Shown: positions 33,017 through 42,505 of the stretch, in pieces
Numbering within the stretch: position 1 is the first letter of the stretch
Layout: the number at the start of each line of letters is the position of its first letter
Source of the DNA: Microbacterium rhizomatis
GTDB lineage: Bacteria; Actinomycetota; Actinomycetes; Actinomycetales; Microbacteriaceae
Assembly: GCF_008710745.1 (NCBI RefSeq)
Contig: NZ_VYSA01000002.1
Span: 1,149,819 to 1,213,818 of the forward strand
Direction of reading: 5' to 3'
DNA: 64,000 nt
Notes under the pieces: generated by a model
Databases searched by the model: none
Told to the model about the DNA's origin: nothing
Seen by the model: only the letters and a program-made list of their open reading frames with translations
Translations under genes and position numbers: made by a program

Positions 33017-35296
33017 TCATTGGACATCGGGCCCCGAGGCGTTCTGGCCGAGAACGATCGCCAGCTCGATCCACTCGATCGGCGCACCGCCCGGCATCCG
33101 CTCGTCGACCCGCAGCGAGAATGCCCCCTGCTCATGATCGACCGGCACTGTCGTGGCCGAGCCGTCGCTCGCGTGAGCGATCGCCGACACCGCTTCGGCG
33201 TCGGGACGGGTGAGCGTCACCACGGTGGGCCCGAGGCAGACCATTCCGAGCGATGTGGTGTGGTGCAGCCCCTCCGCCGTGCGACTGACGATCGCCGTGG
33301 GGACCGTCGTGCGCACCAGATCCTGCGAGCGCTCCACGCGGGCGCCGTCGAACCTCGTCGATCGCAGCACGAGCGCGGTCAGCCGATCACCTTCATACCG
33401 AGCCCATGACGCGGAGCGCGCGCCCGAAGATCCGCCGAGATAGGCGGGAGCCAGGGGCTCGACGGAGAACGTCGTCGGTCGCCGGGTCAGAGCGGCAAGG
33501 CCGTTGTACCGTGCGATGTCGAGGTCCGACGCCGAAGAATCCCGGGGATCCCCGTGGAAGCTCCCCAGCGAACCGATGGGGCCGAACGCGACGGTGTCGA
33601 GCCAGATGTCGGCCATCTGCAGCCAGTCGTATCCCCCGGATCCATAGCTGGGGACGCCCACCTCGCCGAGCAGCGAGCTGAAGAAGAGTCGGCGGTTGGC
33701 CTCCAGGTGGTACTCGTCGGCATTCAGGTACATGTCGTCCGTCGAGTGCAGGTCGATGTGGTCGGCCAGCAGAGGGGAGAGGTTGTAGTACATGACCACG
33801 ACGTCGGGGTCGACGGCTCGCATGGCGCCGATGACGAGCTCGAGCGCCTTGACGAGGAGGAGCTCCCCGCCCCACGCGCGGTTCCGCGGGGCGGCGTTGA
33901 CCAGTGCGGGCAGCTCGTAGCCGAAGTCGAACTTCACGACGTTCGGCCGGTACCTGCGCATGAAGCGCTGAGCGAGGTCCGTGAGCCGCGCCCGGACCTC
34001 GTCCTGAGAGACGTCGAAGAGGTAGTAGGTGTGTCCTTGATTGCCTCTCAGCACCGGTTTCCCCGAAGGATCGCAGAGCATGTGCTCAGGCCCGAGTCCA
34101 TGGGAGGCCGGGTCGTCGCAACGAAGGAAGGCCGCCCACAGCCCGACCTCCACACCATCCGCGCGCACGCGCTGCAGGAACTCATCGAAGCGGGGGAATC
34201 GATCGGGATCATGCTCGAGCAGTCCGTACTCTCCTTCCCACTTGTCATCGATCACGAAGACACCCGGTCGCATCCCGCTCGATCCGACGTCGGCGTAGAT
34301 GCTCTCGAGGGCGTCCTGCGTGAAGTGCTCGACCGCGGTACCGGCGGCGCATTGTGCGCCCCACGTGTTGAATTGCGGGCGCGAGAGCGTTTCCTGCTGG
34401 CGGGGGCTGCGCGATCGAGGGGTGACGATTCCCGAGCGGCGGAGTGCCCGGTAATAGCCGCGGACGGCTGCGTCGTACGTCGGGGCGATCGTCAGGACCC
34501 ACGCAGTGCCGAGTTCGATCGACTGCGCCCCGGTGGTCATATGGTGCCAGAGGTCGGAGTGGACGCGTAGCAGCGGACTCGTGCGCCCTCGCTTCTGCCG
34601 CAGGAGCAGATCACCCGGGGGGATCGCGCTCAGGCCCAGGCAGAATGACGCGGAGAGCCGCTCGGTGAGAGCGCCCCGCTCGCACATCGAGCCTTCGATG
34701 CTGAACCCGGCGAAGTAGTGCACCGGCAGACCCCATTGGGCGGCGACGATGTCATCGCAGTCGTTCGATCCACGGCCGAGCCACGTCGTCAGGTCAAGAC
34801 CCAGGTGCGCGGGGATCACCGGGCCCAGGACCGAGGATTCACTCGCGCCGGGGTGAACGAGATAGTCGGAGACCATCCCGGGTTCCGGGCATCCTGTCGA
34901 CCAGTCGGCGAAAGCCATGACCGAGACGACCTCGTCGCCGCGACCACCGCTGGTGTACTCGGGCGCGGGGAACCAGATGCTCGCTTCATCGAAGCGAACA
35001 CAGAGGCGGAGCCGATCCGCCCCGTTCACTCCGTCATAGGCGACCTCGAGGCGGTCCTCCGAGAACGAGAACCCGACGCAGCGCCCGCGGACGGGCGGTG
35101 TCTCGGCGAGCAGGATGGCCGGCTGGAGCGGAGCCTCGACGACAACCCTTCCCCGAGCATCCCTGATGCGGAAGAGGTCGGTCGCCGAAGACCATTCCCA
35201 CGCGAATGCCGGTCCCGATACGGTCACGCTCTCGTGGCTCGTCCGGATCTGCACGGCGTGCCGGGCGCCCGAACGCGCTTCGAGTGCGCCGTTCAC
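33017..35296 (-). CDS. clan GH-D-like glycoside hydrolase (alpha-galactosidase related)
   Basis: A 759-residue protein with a beta-rich N-terminal region (about 1-290) and a TIM-barrel region: FVIDDKWEGEYG, then NVVKFDFGYELP with the likely nucleophile Asp, then LHSTDDMYLNADEY with candidate acid/base Asp residues. This is the GH36/GH27/GH31-like pattern but clearly different from the GH36 at 24366, so specificity is uncertain. GTG 35296 overlaps the PhyH gene stop as GTGA. No signal peptide. Hexose and linkage cannot be read from sequence. Confidence 0.75.
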   Translation of the reverse strand: MNGALEARSGARHAVQIRTSHESVTVSGPAFAWEWSSATDLFRIRDARGRVVVEAPLQPAILLAETPPVRGRCVGFSFSEDRLEVAYDGVNGADRLRLCVRFDEASIWFPAPEYTSGGRGDEVVSVMAFADWSTGCPEPGMVSDYLVHPGASESSVLGPVIPAHLGLDLTTWLGRGSNDCDDIVAAQWGLPVHYFAGFSIEGSMCERGALTERLSASFCLGLSAIPPGDLLLRQKRGRTSPLLRVHSDLWHHMTTGAQSIELGTAWVLTIAPTYDAAVRGYYRALRRSGIVTPRSRSPRQQETLSRPQFNTWGAQCAAGTAVEHFTQDALESIYADVGSSGMRPGVFVIDDKWEGEYGLLEHDPDRFPRFDEFLQRVRADGVEVGLWAAFLRCDDPASHGLGPEHMLCDPSGKPVLRGNQGHTYYLFDVSQDEVRARLTDLAQRFMRRYRPNVVKFDFGYELPALVNAAPRNRAWGGELLLVKALELVIGAMRAVDPDVVVMYYNLSPLLADHIDLHSTDDMYLNADEYHLEANRRLFFSSLLGEVGVPSYGSGGYDWLQMADIWLDTVAFGPIGSLGSFHGDPRDSSASDLDIARYNGLAALTRRPTTFSVEPLAPAYLGGSSGARSASWARYEGDRLTALVLRSTRFDGARVERSQDLVRTTVPTAIVSRTAEGLHHTTSLGMVCLGPTVVTLTRPDAEAVSAIAHASDGSATTVPVDHEQGAFSLRVDERMPGGAPIEWIELAIVLGQNASGPDVQ

Positions 35297-36264
35297 ACGG
35301 GGCGACCGTTCGGGCGGGTCGCGACACTCCCTGCGCTGCAGTACGAACCCGGGCTGTGGACACCGTGAGCGATACGAAGCTCCGCCTCGGCATCATCGGC
35401 ACGAGACGGCCTGAGGTCATCAGCGACGTTCCAGGCGAAGGGAGCCAGCTGCGGGTTCTGCGCGCGCCACTCCTCCAGCCCGAGAGCGACGAGCCGCAGC
35501 CGGCGGTCGATGAAGTCCGCGTCCCAGGGGCCCTCGGCGAGGATCTGCTGCGCGGATCGGAACTCGAAGTAGATCGTGCGTCGGAGCTTGTTGGCGAGCG
35601 TCGCCTCCGAGCCGTGGACGAGCATCACATCGTGGACGAGGACGTCCCCCGGGTTCAGCTCGGTCTGGATGACACCGGGCGCATCCCAGCCGAACTCCTC
35701 CTGCAACTGGCAGACGTCCACGATCTGCTTCTGCGAGCCGGGAGCGACTCGGAGCGACCCTGCACCCTTACGACTCTCGTCGAGGTAGACATCCACGTTG
35801 AAGATCCGGTGGGTGCGGGGGTGCACCGCATCCTGATGCCAGTCGATGGGGGCACCGTCACCCGTGTTCTTGAACACGAGGGATTCATAGGTCGGAACGA
35901 AATCCGCACCGGCGAGGCTCTCGGCGATCCCGAGCATCTGCGGGCTCCCGAGGAGTTCCAGAGACGCGGCCTCATGCTTGTTGTGCAGGTAGTTGATGCG
36001 AAACAGCACGCGACCGGATGGACGCGTGGCGAAGTTGTAGTCGCCGTCGCCGTCCGATTCGCTCTCGAGCGCGTGGCCATCCGCGATCCACCGCGTCGAG
36101 GCCTGCTGCAGCTTCCGAAGCAGATCCGCGGGGATGCGATCCCTCAGGATGACGTACCCGTTCTCGTCGAAGGATGCGATCTCTTCATCGCTGAGGTGAT
36201 AGTCGCGCGGCGTCATTCCTGAGACGCCGGCTGAGCGGACGGGGGCCGGAAGGGTGTCGGTCAT
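35293..36264 (-). CDS. phytanoyl-CoA dioxygenase (PhyH) family Fe(II)/2-oxoglutarate enzyme
   Basis: A 323-residue cupin-fold oxygenase. The metal HxD pair is in WHQDAVHPRTH, the distal His in VMLVHGSEA, and the 2-oxoglutarate Arg in KLRRTIYFEFR. All key residues are present. ATG 36264 is chosen because the upstream extension runs into the divergent promoter. It is coupled to the GH-D-like hydrolase, a pairing that suggests the substrate is a sugar-derived or glycosylated molecule, not phytanoyl-CoA. The divergent AraC gene probably controls the pair. Confidence 0.88.
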   Translation of the reverse strand: MTDTLPAPVRSAGVSGMTPRDYHLSDEEIASFDENGYVILRDRIPADLLRKLQQASTRWIADGHALESESDGDGDYNFATRPSGRVLFRINYLHNKHEAASLELLGSPQMLGIAESLAGADFVPTYESLVFKNTGDGAPIDWHQDAVHPRTHRIFNVDVYLDESRKGAGSLRVAPGSQKQIVDVCQLQEEFGWDAPGVIQTELNPGDVLVHDVMLVHGSEATLANKLRRTIYFEFRSAQQILAEGPWDADFIDRRLRLVALGLEEWRAQNPQLAPFAWNVADDLRPSRADDAEAELRIAHGVHSPGSYCSAGSVATRPNGRPV

Positions 36265-36350
36265 GGCTGTCCTCCTTGTCGCACTCGAGACTAGGGTGGG
36301 CATTCTCGCTATTGTTGGCCGAAGAAGACCAGAGATTCCAGAAATCCACC

Positions 36351-37205
36351 ATGCACACGACACCAGAGCCGCAGCAGTCCGGCAATAGCTTCGGCTTCAC
36401 CGCCTGGCGCGGGCACTCGCATGTCATGTCCGCACCTCACGCACACAACGACATCGAGGTGAACTACTGCGCGAGCCCCCTGACCTATGAGAGCGGCGGC
36501 CTGACCTCGACCATCCCCGCCGGTGTGCCGTGCGCCTTCTGGGGGGCCAAGCCCCATCAGCTCATCGACATCACCTCGACCAGTCCTCTGGCGTACATCA
36601 CGATCCCGCTGGCGCAGTTCATGAGATGGAATGTGCCCACCGCATCCAAGTCCCGCCTGCTCCAGGGTGAGCTCCTCCTGGCCCCGTCGGACGAGCTGCC
36701 GGATGCTCTGGCTGAGCGGTTCGATCACTGGTCGGGCGACCTCCACAGCGGCGACGAGCTCCGCGCCCGCGCGACTGCGCTCGAGATCGAGGCGTTCCTC
36801 ATCCGCATGACGTTCGGCGAGTGGTCCGCGACCGCCGCGACCCCGGACCGGTCCTCGATCAGCCTCAGCCGTGCCGCGGAGATGGCGACGTTCATCTCGT
36901 CGCACGCGCACACGCCCATCCGTGTTCCGGATGTCGCCGCGTCGGTGCATCTGCATCCCAATCGGGCGGCGAGCATCTTCAAGGCGGTCTTCGGCAGCAG
37001 CATCACGACGTATCTGGGGCAGTACCGCGTGGCGGAGGCGCAGCGCCTTCTCCTGACGACCGAGATGAGTTCGGCGGCTATCGGCCATCACGCCGGCTTT
37101 CAATCGGCGAGCTCCTTCCACGCGGCCTTCGCGGCCGTGTGCGGTACGTCGCCCGCGCAGTGGCGACGGCAACATCGCACTCCGGTCTCGGCGACCATCG
37201 CCTGA
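36351..37205 (+). CDS. AraC-family transcriptional regulator
   Basis: A 284-residue regulator with an N-terminal cupin-type sensor (HSHVMSAPHAHNDIEVNYC) and a C-terminal double helix-turn-helix (RVPDVAASVHLHPNRAASIFKAVFG, and SSAAIGHHAGFQSASSFHAAF). I chose ATG 36351, where the cupin begins; ATG 36276 would add 25 residues. It is divergent from the PhyH/glycosidase operon with an 86-bp gap, and so is likely its activator, responding to a sugar-like ligand. Confidence 0.9.
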   Translation: MHTTPEPQQSGNSFGFTAWRGHSHVMSAPHAHNDIEVNYCASPLTYESGGLTSTIPAGVPCAFWGAKPHQLIDITSTSPLAYITIPLAQFMRWNVPTASKSRLLQGELLLAPSDELPDALAERFDHWSGDLHSGDELRARATALEIEAFLIRMTFGEWSATAATPDRSSISLSRAAEMATFISSHAHTPIRVPDVAASVHLHPNRAASIFKAVFGSSITTYLGQYRVAEAQRLLLTTEMSSAAIGHHAGFQSASSFHAAFAAVCGTSPAQWRRQHRTPVSATIA

Positions 37206-37245
37206 TCCCGCCCCTGAGGAGCCGCACGCGACGGCAGGCGGACAC

Positions 37246-37279
37246 GACAGCGCCGCGGACCGCGGTCCGCGGCGCTGTC
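37246..37279. terminator. perfect 15-bp hairpin downstream of precursor 2
   Basis: Arms 37246-37260 and 37265-37279 pair perfectly around a CGCG loop. It is homologous to the hairpin at 23889-23922 after precursor 1; a C-G pair there is an A-T pair here, so both sides changed together. It ends the orphan precursor transcript and, from the other side, the AraC transcript. Confidence 0.8.
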
Positions 37280-37297
37280 GGTGCCGGTGGATCGTGC

Positions 37298-37588
37298 TCA
37301 GCCTCGGACGGTGCGGCTCGCGTCGACGCCGCCCCAGTCGGTCAGGGTCAGGATGTCGCCGCCGGCGACCGCCTCCAGCTGGTCGTCGGACAGCTCGCTC
37401 GTACGGGCTGGGAGGACGAAGTGCACGACCTCGGCGGTGTCTTCCACGACCTCGAAGCGCGCGCCCTCGGGCGCGCTGACCCCGGCCTCGGCGAGCGTGG
37501 CGGTCGGGTCGGCGATGAGCTTCGCCTTGAACGCGTCGTCCTCCCAGGCCTGAGCGATGATCTTGCCGATGTTGTTGGCGTCAGCCAT
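37298..37588 (-). CDS. NHLP-leader RiPP (TOMM) precursor peptide 2, orphan
   Basis: A 96-residue precursor whose leader (1-77) differs from precursor 1 at only four positions (T38S, L57F, P63T, D72E) and ends in the same AVAGG site. The 19-residue core DILTLTDWGGVDASRTVRG shares only six positions with core 1 (Thr 6, Trp 8, Asp 12, Arg 15, Thr 16, Gly 19). It has no Cys; three Thr and one Ser are the possible ring-forming residues. No modification enzyme lies beside it, so the YcaO/SagB pair 14 kb away is the likely partner in trans. ATG 37588 follows AGGGAG. Confidence 0.92.
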   Translation of the reverse strand: MADANNIGKIIAQAWEDDAFKAKLIADPTATLAEAGVSAPEGARFEVVEDTAEVVHFVLPARTSELSDDQLEAVAGGDILTLTDWGGVDASRTVRG

Positions 37589-37610
37589 GTCGATAACTCC
37601 CTATTAGCCG

Positions 37611-37631
37611 GGCGGAGTTCGGGTCTCCGCC
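37611..37631 (-). promoter_or_regulatory. 5'-UTR hairpin upstream of precursor 2
   Basis: GGCGGAG / CTCCGCC (37611-37617, 37625-37631) is the same 7-bp stem as upstream of precursor 1, with a changed loop, 22 bases before the ATG. Homology of this flank continues to about 37693, ending in CTGTCGAC. Confidence 0.6.
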
Positions 37632-37734
37632 TCTCGCTATCGATCCTTCCGGGAGCGTGCGGAGCGCACCATGGGTCTACGTCCTGTCGACGACGCGGTG
37701 TTCAATGGCGGGAGCGATATCCAAGGAGACCACC

Positions 37735-38391
37735 ATGACCCGAGTCCGCGTCGACCTCAACATCTCACTCGACGGCTTCGCCACGACGGCCGACCAAACG
37801 CCCGACAATCCGTTCGGCCAGGACTGGGGCCGGCTGACCACCGCGTATGTCGGTACGCGCACCTTCCGCGAGCGCGTGCTGCACGACACGAGCGGCGCGG
37901 GCACCACCGGTGTGGACGACGAGTACGCCCAGCGCTACTTCGAAGCCGTCGGTGCCGAGATCATGGGCGCGGGGATGTTCGGCCTCCACGAGCATGGCGA
38001 CGACCCCGAGTGGAAGGGGTGGTGGGAGGACGAGCCGCCGTTCCGGGTACCCGTCTTCATCCTCACCCACACCCCCCGGCCCTCGATCGAGATGAAGGGG
38101 GGCACGGTCTTCCATTTCGTCGAGGCGTCGCCCGAGGAGGCGCTCGCGCGCGCGGTCGCCGTGGCCGATGGCGGCGACGTCCGCATCGGCGGCGGGCCGA
38201 GCACCGTGCGGGAGTTCCTGCGCGCCGGACTCGTCGACGACCTGCACGTCGCGATCACCCCGATCCTGCTCGGTCAGGGCATCCGCCTCTGGGACGACCT
38301 CCGCGGCCTCGAGGCGGGCTACGACGTGACCACCGAAGCCGCCCCGAGCGGCATCACTCACATCACGTTCCGGCGCGAATCCCGCGGCTGA
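37735..38391 (+). CDS. dihydrofolate-reductase-fold protein (RibD C-terminal family)
   Basis: A 218-residue protein of the DHFR/RibD-C family: MTRVRVDLNISLDGFA start and the NADPH-binding GGGPSTVREFLRAGLVDDLHVAITPILLG region. Such proteins reduce pteridine- or flavin-like substrates; the sequence lacks true FolA landmarks, so it is probably not the cellular DHFR. ATG 37735 has AAGGAG nine bases ahead. It is divergent from precursor 2; the duplicated precursor flank ends just inside its promoter region. A role in RiPP tailoring is possible but unsupported. Confidence 0.82.
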   Translation: MTRVRVDLNISLDGFATTADQTPDNPFGQDWGRLTTAYVGTRTFRERVLHDTSGAGTTGVDDEYAQRYFEAVGAEIMGAGMFGLHEHGDDPEWKGWWEDEPPFRVPVFILTHTPRPSIEMKGGTVFHFVEASPEEALARAVAVADGGDVRIGGGPSTVREFLRAGLVDDLHVAITPILLGQGIRLWDDLRGLEAGYDVTTEAAPSGITHITFRRESRG

Positions 38392-38425
38392 CGCGGCCGG
38401 TCCCTGTCGCACGCGACCCCTGGTC

Positions 38426-38863
38426 TCAGTCGGTGGGCGGCCGGCGCAGCTGCTTGATGCCGGTGCGCCGCTGCTTCGCCTGCAGGCGCCGCTCTTTCGC
38501 CCCGCGAGTCGGCTTCGTCGGCCGCCTCGGCGGCGAGGGCGGTCGCAGCGCATCCGCGACGACGGCTGACAAGCGCTCGCGCGCGGCGTCGCGGTTGCGC
38601 AACTGCGCACGGTGCTCGGATGCTGTGATCCGCAGCACTCCGCCTATCAGGCGACCGTCGAGCCGGTCGAGCAGTCGCTCGCGCTGAACCGGCGACAGCA
38701 CGCCCGAACCCCCGACATCCCACTCGAGCTCCACTCGGGAATCCGCCGTGTTCACGCCTTGGCCTCCCGGCCCGGACGAGCGTGAGAACCGCCAAGACAG
38801 CTCGGACTCGGGGATGGTGAGGCCCGCGCCGACCGGCAGGCCGGGTCGATGCGGAGTCGCCAT
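38426..38863 (-). CDS. arfB: ArfB/YaeJ-like peptidyl-tRNA hydrolase (ribosome rescue)
   Basis: A 145-residue class-I release-factor-like protein. The catalytic GGQ is in RSSGPGGQGVNTADSRVEL near residue 30, and a basic, Lys/Arg-rich C-terminal tail (KPTRGAKERRLQAKQRRTG) would enter the empty mRNA channel. It has no codon-recognition domains, as in ArfB. It hydrolyses peptidyl-tRNA on stalled ribosomes. ATG 38863 is chosen because upstream sequence belongs to the neighbouring membrane-protein gene region. Confidence 0.88.
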   Translation of the reverse strand: MATPHRPGLPVGAGLTIPESELSWRFSRSSGPGGQGVNTADSRVELEWDVGGSGVLSPVQRERLLDRLDGRLIGGVLRITASEHRAQLRNRDAARERLSAVVADALRPPSPPRRPTKPTRGAKERRLQAKQRRTGIKQLRRPPTD

Positions 38864-38870
38864 GTCTCCA

Positions 38871-39179
38871 TCATCCTCCCGCGTCCCCCGCGGATCGGCG
38901 GTGGCGAACTCTCCGACGCTGCTGCGGGGGCTCGGAGCGACCAAATTCGCGCTCGTCGGTCGACGAATCCCTCGAGACCCGACATCGGAGAACTGCGATC
39001 GCCATCGCGAATCCAAAGGCGACGAAGAGAAGGAGAAGACCCGCAGCCCACATCCAGACTTTCAACTCCAGGGGCACCGCGACGGCGAGGAAGAATGCCG
39101 CTGCCGCGCTGAACGTCGCCGCGATCGTGGTTGCCCGGGCAGCCCGGGAGATCCGCGTCGCCCTAAGCATTGTTCGCAT
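38871..39179 (-). CDS. small two-helix membrane protein, candidate immunity protein
   Basis: A 102-residue protein with a basic N-terminus, two hydrophobic helices (about 19-36 and 40-63) and a polar, Arg/Glu-rich C-terminal tail. Its ATG (39179) lies 17 bases inside the end of the secreted-protein gene, so the two are co-translated. I do not recognise a family. Small membrane proteins placed like this behind secreted Cys-rich toxins are often immunity proteins; this is inference from gene order. It ends 7 bases before the ArfB-like start. Confidence 0.6.
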   Translation of the reverse strand: MRTMLRATRISRAARATTIAATFSAAAAFFLAVAVPLELKVWMWAAGLLLLFVAFGFAMAIAVLRCRVSRDSSTDEREFGRSEPPQQRRRVRHRRSAGDAGG

Positions 39180-39939
39180 TGTTCACGCACACTGTGACCA
39201 CGCCCGTAGCAAAGCCAGACGCCGCCGCGATACACAGCGCGCAAGCGACGAGACCGGGCGGTGTGAATGCTGCGACACAAGCAACACCACAGACGATCGA
39301 AAGACCCGCAAGGATCCAGCCGGGGATACCCATGGCCGCAAGACACGTGTTCAGAGCCTGCCACCACGGACCGGACCCAGGATCTGCCAGCGGTCGCACG
39401 GATCGCGCCGAAGCTTTGAGCGCAGCATTCGTTCGGCTGTACCCGCTCGAGGCCTCGAGGGCGGACACAGTGCTGTCTACCTTCAGCTCACCATCGATCC
39501 ACGCCCGAACCGTACCGGACGTCGTGCTGAGGGGAGTGAATACGGTTTCGATGGTGCTTGCCGAACCTGTACGACGGTCGATGACGAGTGTCATCGCGCT
39601 AGGTGCAACAGCGTTCTGTCCGGAGGCGAGTGGAGCCTGGAGCAGGCTCGTCCTCGCATCGATCTCCCAGGACACGAGCGCGGCCGGGTTCACTGCGAGC
39701 CCGCTCGAACTGTGAAACGCATCGCTGTGCTCGGCCCACAGTTCGGCGGTCTCGCGGGGCGAACCCACACGCCAGTTCCCCGGTTCTTGGGTCCCTTGGA
39801 CAATCCGTTGCTGGACAGATTGAATGCTGAGCGGCCGGCTTGTCGTTGTCGCACGAGCCGGCGTGACGCTGAGGGCAATGGTGACCGCGCCGACAGCGAC
39901 GGTGGCGATCGCCAGAATCCCCCGCATGCGGATGTTCAT
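39163..39939 (-). CDS. secreted protein with hydrophobic Cys-rich C-terminal domain, possible bacteriocin
   Basis: A 258-residue pre-protein. A signal peptide ends near TPARAT (residue 30), followed by a polar middle region, then about 65 C-terminal residues that are hydrophobic, Gly/Ala-rich and contain six Cys (NTC, IVC, VAC, VAC, ALC, TVC). This plan, an exported pro-region followed by a Cys-rich hydrophobic domain, recalls halocin C8-like peptides, but I see no firm motif match. ATG 39939 has AAGGAG. GC content is lower here than in the flanking genes, suggesting transfer. The overlapping small membrane gene downstream may protect the producer. Confidence 0.65.
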   Translation of the reverse strand: MNIRMRGILAIATVAVGAVTIALSVTPARATTTSRPLSIQSVQQRIVQGTQEPGNWRVGSPRETAELWAEHSDAFHSSSGLAVNPAALVSWEIDARTSLLQAPLASGQNAVAPSAMTLVIDRRTGSASTIETVFTPLSTTSGTVRAWIDGELKVDSTVSALEASSGYSRTNAALKASARSVRPLADPGSGPWWQALNTCLAAMGIPGWILAGLSIVCGVACVAAFTPPGLVACALCIAAASGFATGVVTVCVNNANNA

Positions 39940-40318
39940 CTCATCTCCTTCGAGTTCGGGGTTAGCCCGTGTCTTTGCATGTCGGCAGATCGCCCTCCGA
40001 GTGACATCACTGTTCAAGCGGACATCGATGAGCAATCGCCAACGCGGGAGACTGCCTATGGGGTGCCCTGCTGGACACCCATGAGCGCACTCAACGTAAT
40101 ATACATGTTTTTACGACCATGGAGATCCGCGAGCGATAGCACCGTTCCGTCCACGGGTGCCCTAGAAGCGGCCGGTGCGTCGGCAGATCGTAAAGGCGAT
40201 CAGGACAGTCGTCCGTCGGGGTGAGTTGTTCGCCCGCACATGCGTGGAAGTTTCATACCTGCGTCAAGCGCTCCGTCACCCCCGCCGCCCCGTACGGACC
40301 GGCGCGGGCGACCTCCGA
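39940..40318. other. 379-bp gene-free region upstream of the secreted protein
   Basis: No frame has convincing coding character. The segment 40090-40115 is the most AT-rich in this neighbourhood (GTAATATACATGTTTTTACG) and is a probable promoter region for the leftward secreted-protein gene; TATATT at 40103-40098 on the minus strand is a candidate -10. I see no operator palindrome. Confidence 0.5.
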
Positions 40319-41038
40319 TCAGTTGTCGTTCGACGACGAGGAGGAGGACTTGTCGGGGAGATAGGGCTCGATCGCCGCCGCGAGCTTGGCCGGCGTCATC
40401 GACTGGAGCCAGACGTGCCCGGGTCCGTGCAGCTGGGCGAGGAAGAGCGAGTCGCCGAAGAATTTGTTCTTGACGCCCTTGATGGTCGCGAACTCCATCT
40501 GCATCTCGGCCCGGTACAGCGCGAGATGACCGGGGTGGATCAACAGCGACTGCCCCGCCTGCAGTTCGTACTCGACGATCTCGCCGGCCAGCTGCACCCA
40601 CGCGACGCCCTGACCGGCGAGCTTCTGGAAGACGACGCCCGCCCCGCCGAAGATGCCCGCACCGAGTTTGGTCTGCATGCCCACCGACACCTCGACCTGC
40701 GGCGTGCTGGCCATGTACGACCCCGACTGCACCATGAACTGGTCGGCCGGGTCGATCGCGAGTTCGCGGATCGTGCCCGGCAGCTGCGCGGCGAACGCGA
40801 CGAACCCGCCGGCTCCGGACGCGGTGTACTGCGTGAGGAACAGCTGGCCGCCGCCGATCATGCGCTTCAGCCCGCTCAGGAACCCGCCCTTGCCGCCCGA
40901 CCCGAACCCGGTCGAGGTCTGGATGTCGAAGCCCGGCGTCAGCCAGGCCACGTCGCCGCCTTCGGCGATGATCTGCTCACCCCCGGCCAGCGTGATCTCG
41001 AGCACCGGCATGGTCGTCCCTGTGATCTTCGTCTCCAT
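40319..41038 (-). CDS. AIM24 family protein
   Basis: A 239-residue all-beta protein of the AIM24/TIGR00266 family: repeated Gly-rich strands such as GGGQLFLTQYTASGAGGFVAFAA and AGQSLLIHPGHLALY. Bacterial members are of unknown function; the name comes from a mitochondrial protein. Start ATG 41038. The C-terminus is a Ser/Asn tail (KSSSSSSNDN). It is transcribed in the same direction as dnaB, 100 bp after it. Confidence 0.88.
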   Translation of the reverse strand: METKITGTTMPVLEITLAGGEQIIAEGGDVAWLTPGFDIQTSTGFGSGGKGGFLSGLKRMIGGGQLFLTQYTASGAGGFVAFAAQLPGTIRELAIDPADQFMVQSGSYMASTPQVEVSVGMQTKLGAGIFGGAGVVFQKLAGQGVAWVQLAGEIVEYELQAGQSLLIHPGHLALYRAEMQMEFATIKGVKNKFFGDSLFLAQLHGPGHVWLQSMTPAKLAAAIEPYLPDKSSSSSSNDN

Positions 41039-41137
41039 GCGATCACGCTACTGCGGGCGGGTCCGGGCGACCAGGGCTCTCGCCCGGTGACCGGTGTGCA
41101 GCAGACCCTCAATTGATGCGCCTGCCTCAATCCGGTC

Positions 41138-42505
<1,368 letters not shown>

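Noticed and set aside
37735..38391. Tailoring enzyme of the RiPP pathway
   Set aside because: It is merely adjacent and divergent; DHFR-fold proteins of this type are widespread, and nothing ties it to the precursor.
40175..41116. A rightward 313-codon frame over the AIM24 gene
   Set aside because: Composition is Arg/Glu/His-rich antisense; the AIM24 reading is clear.
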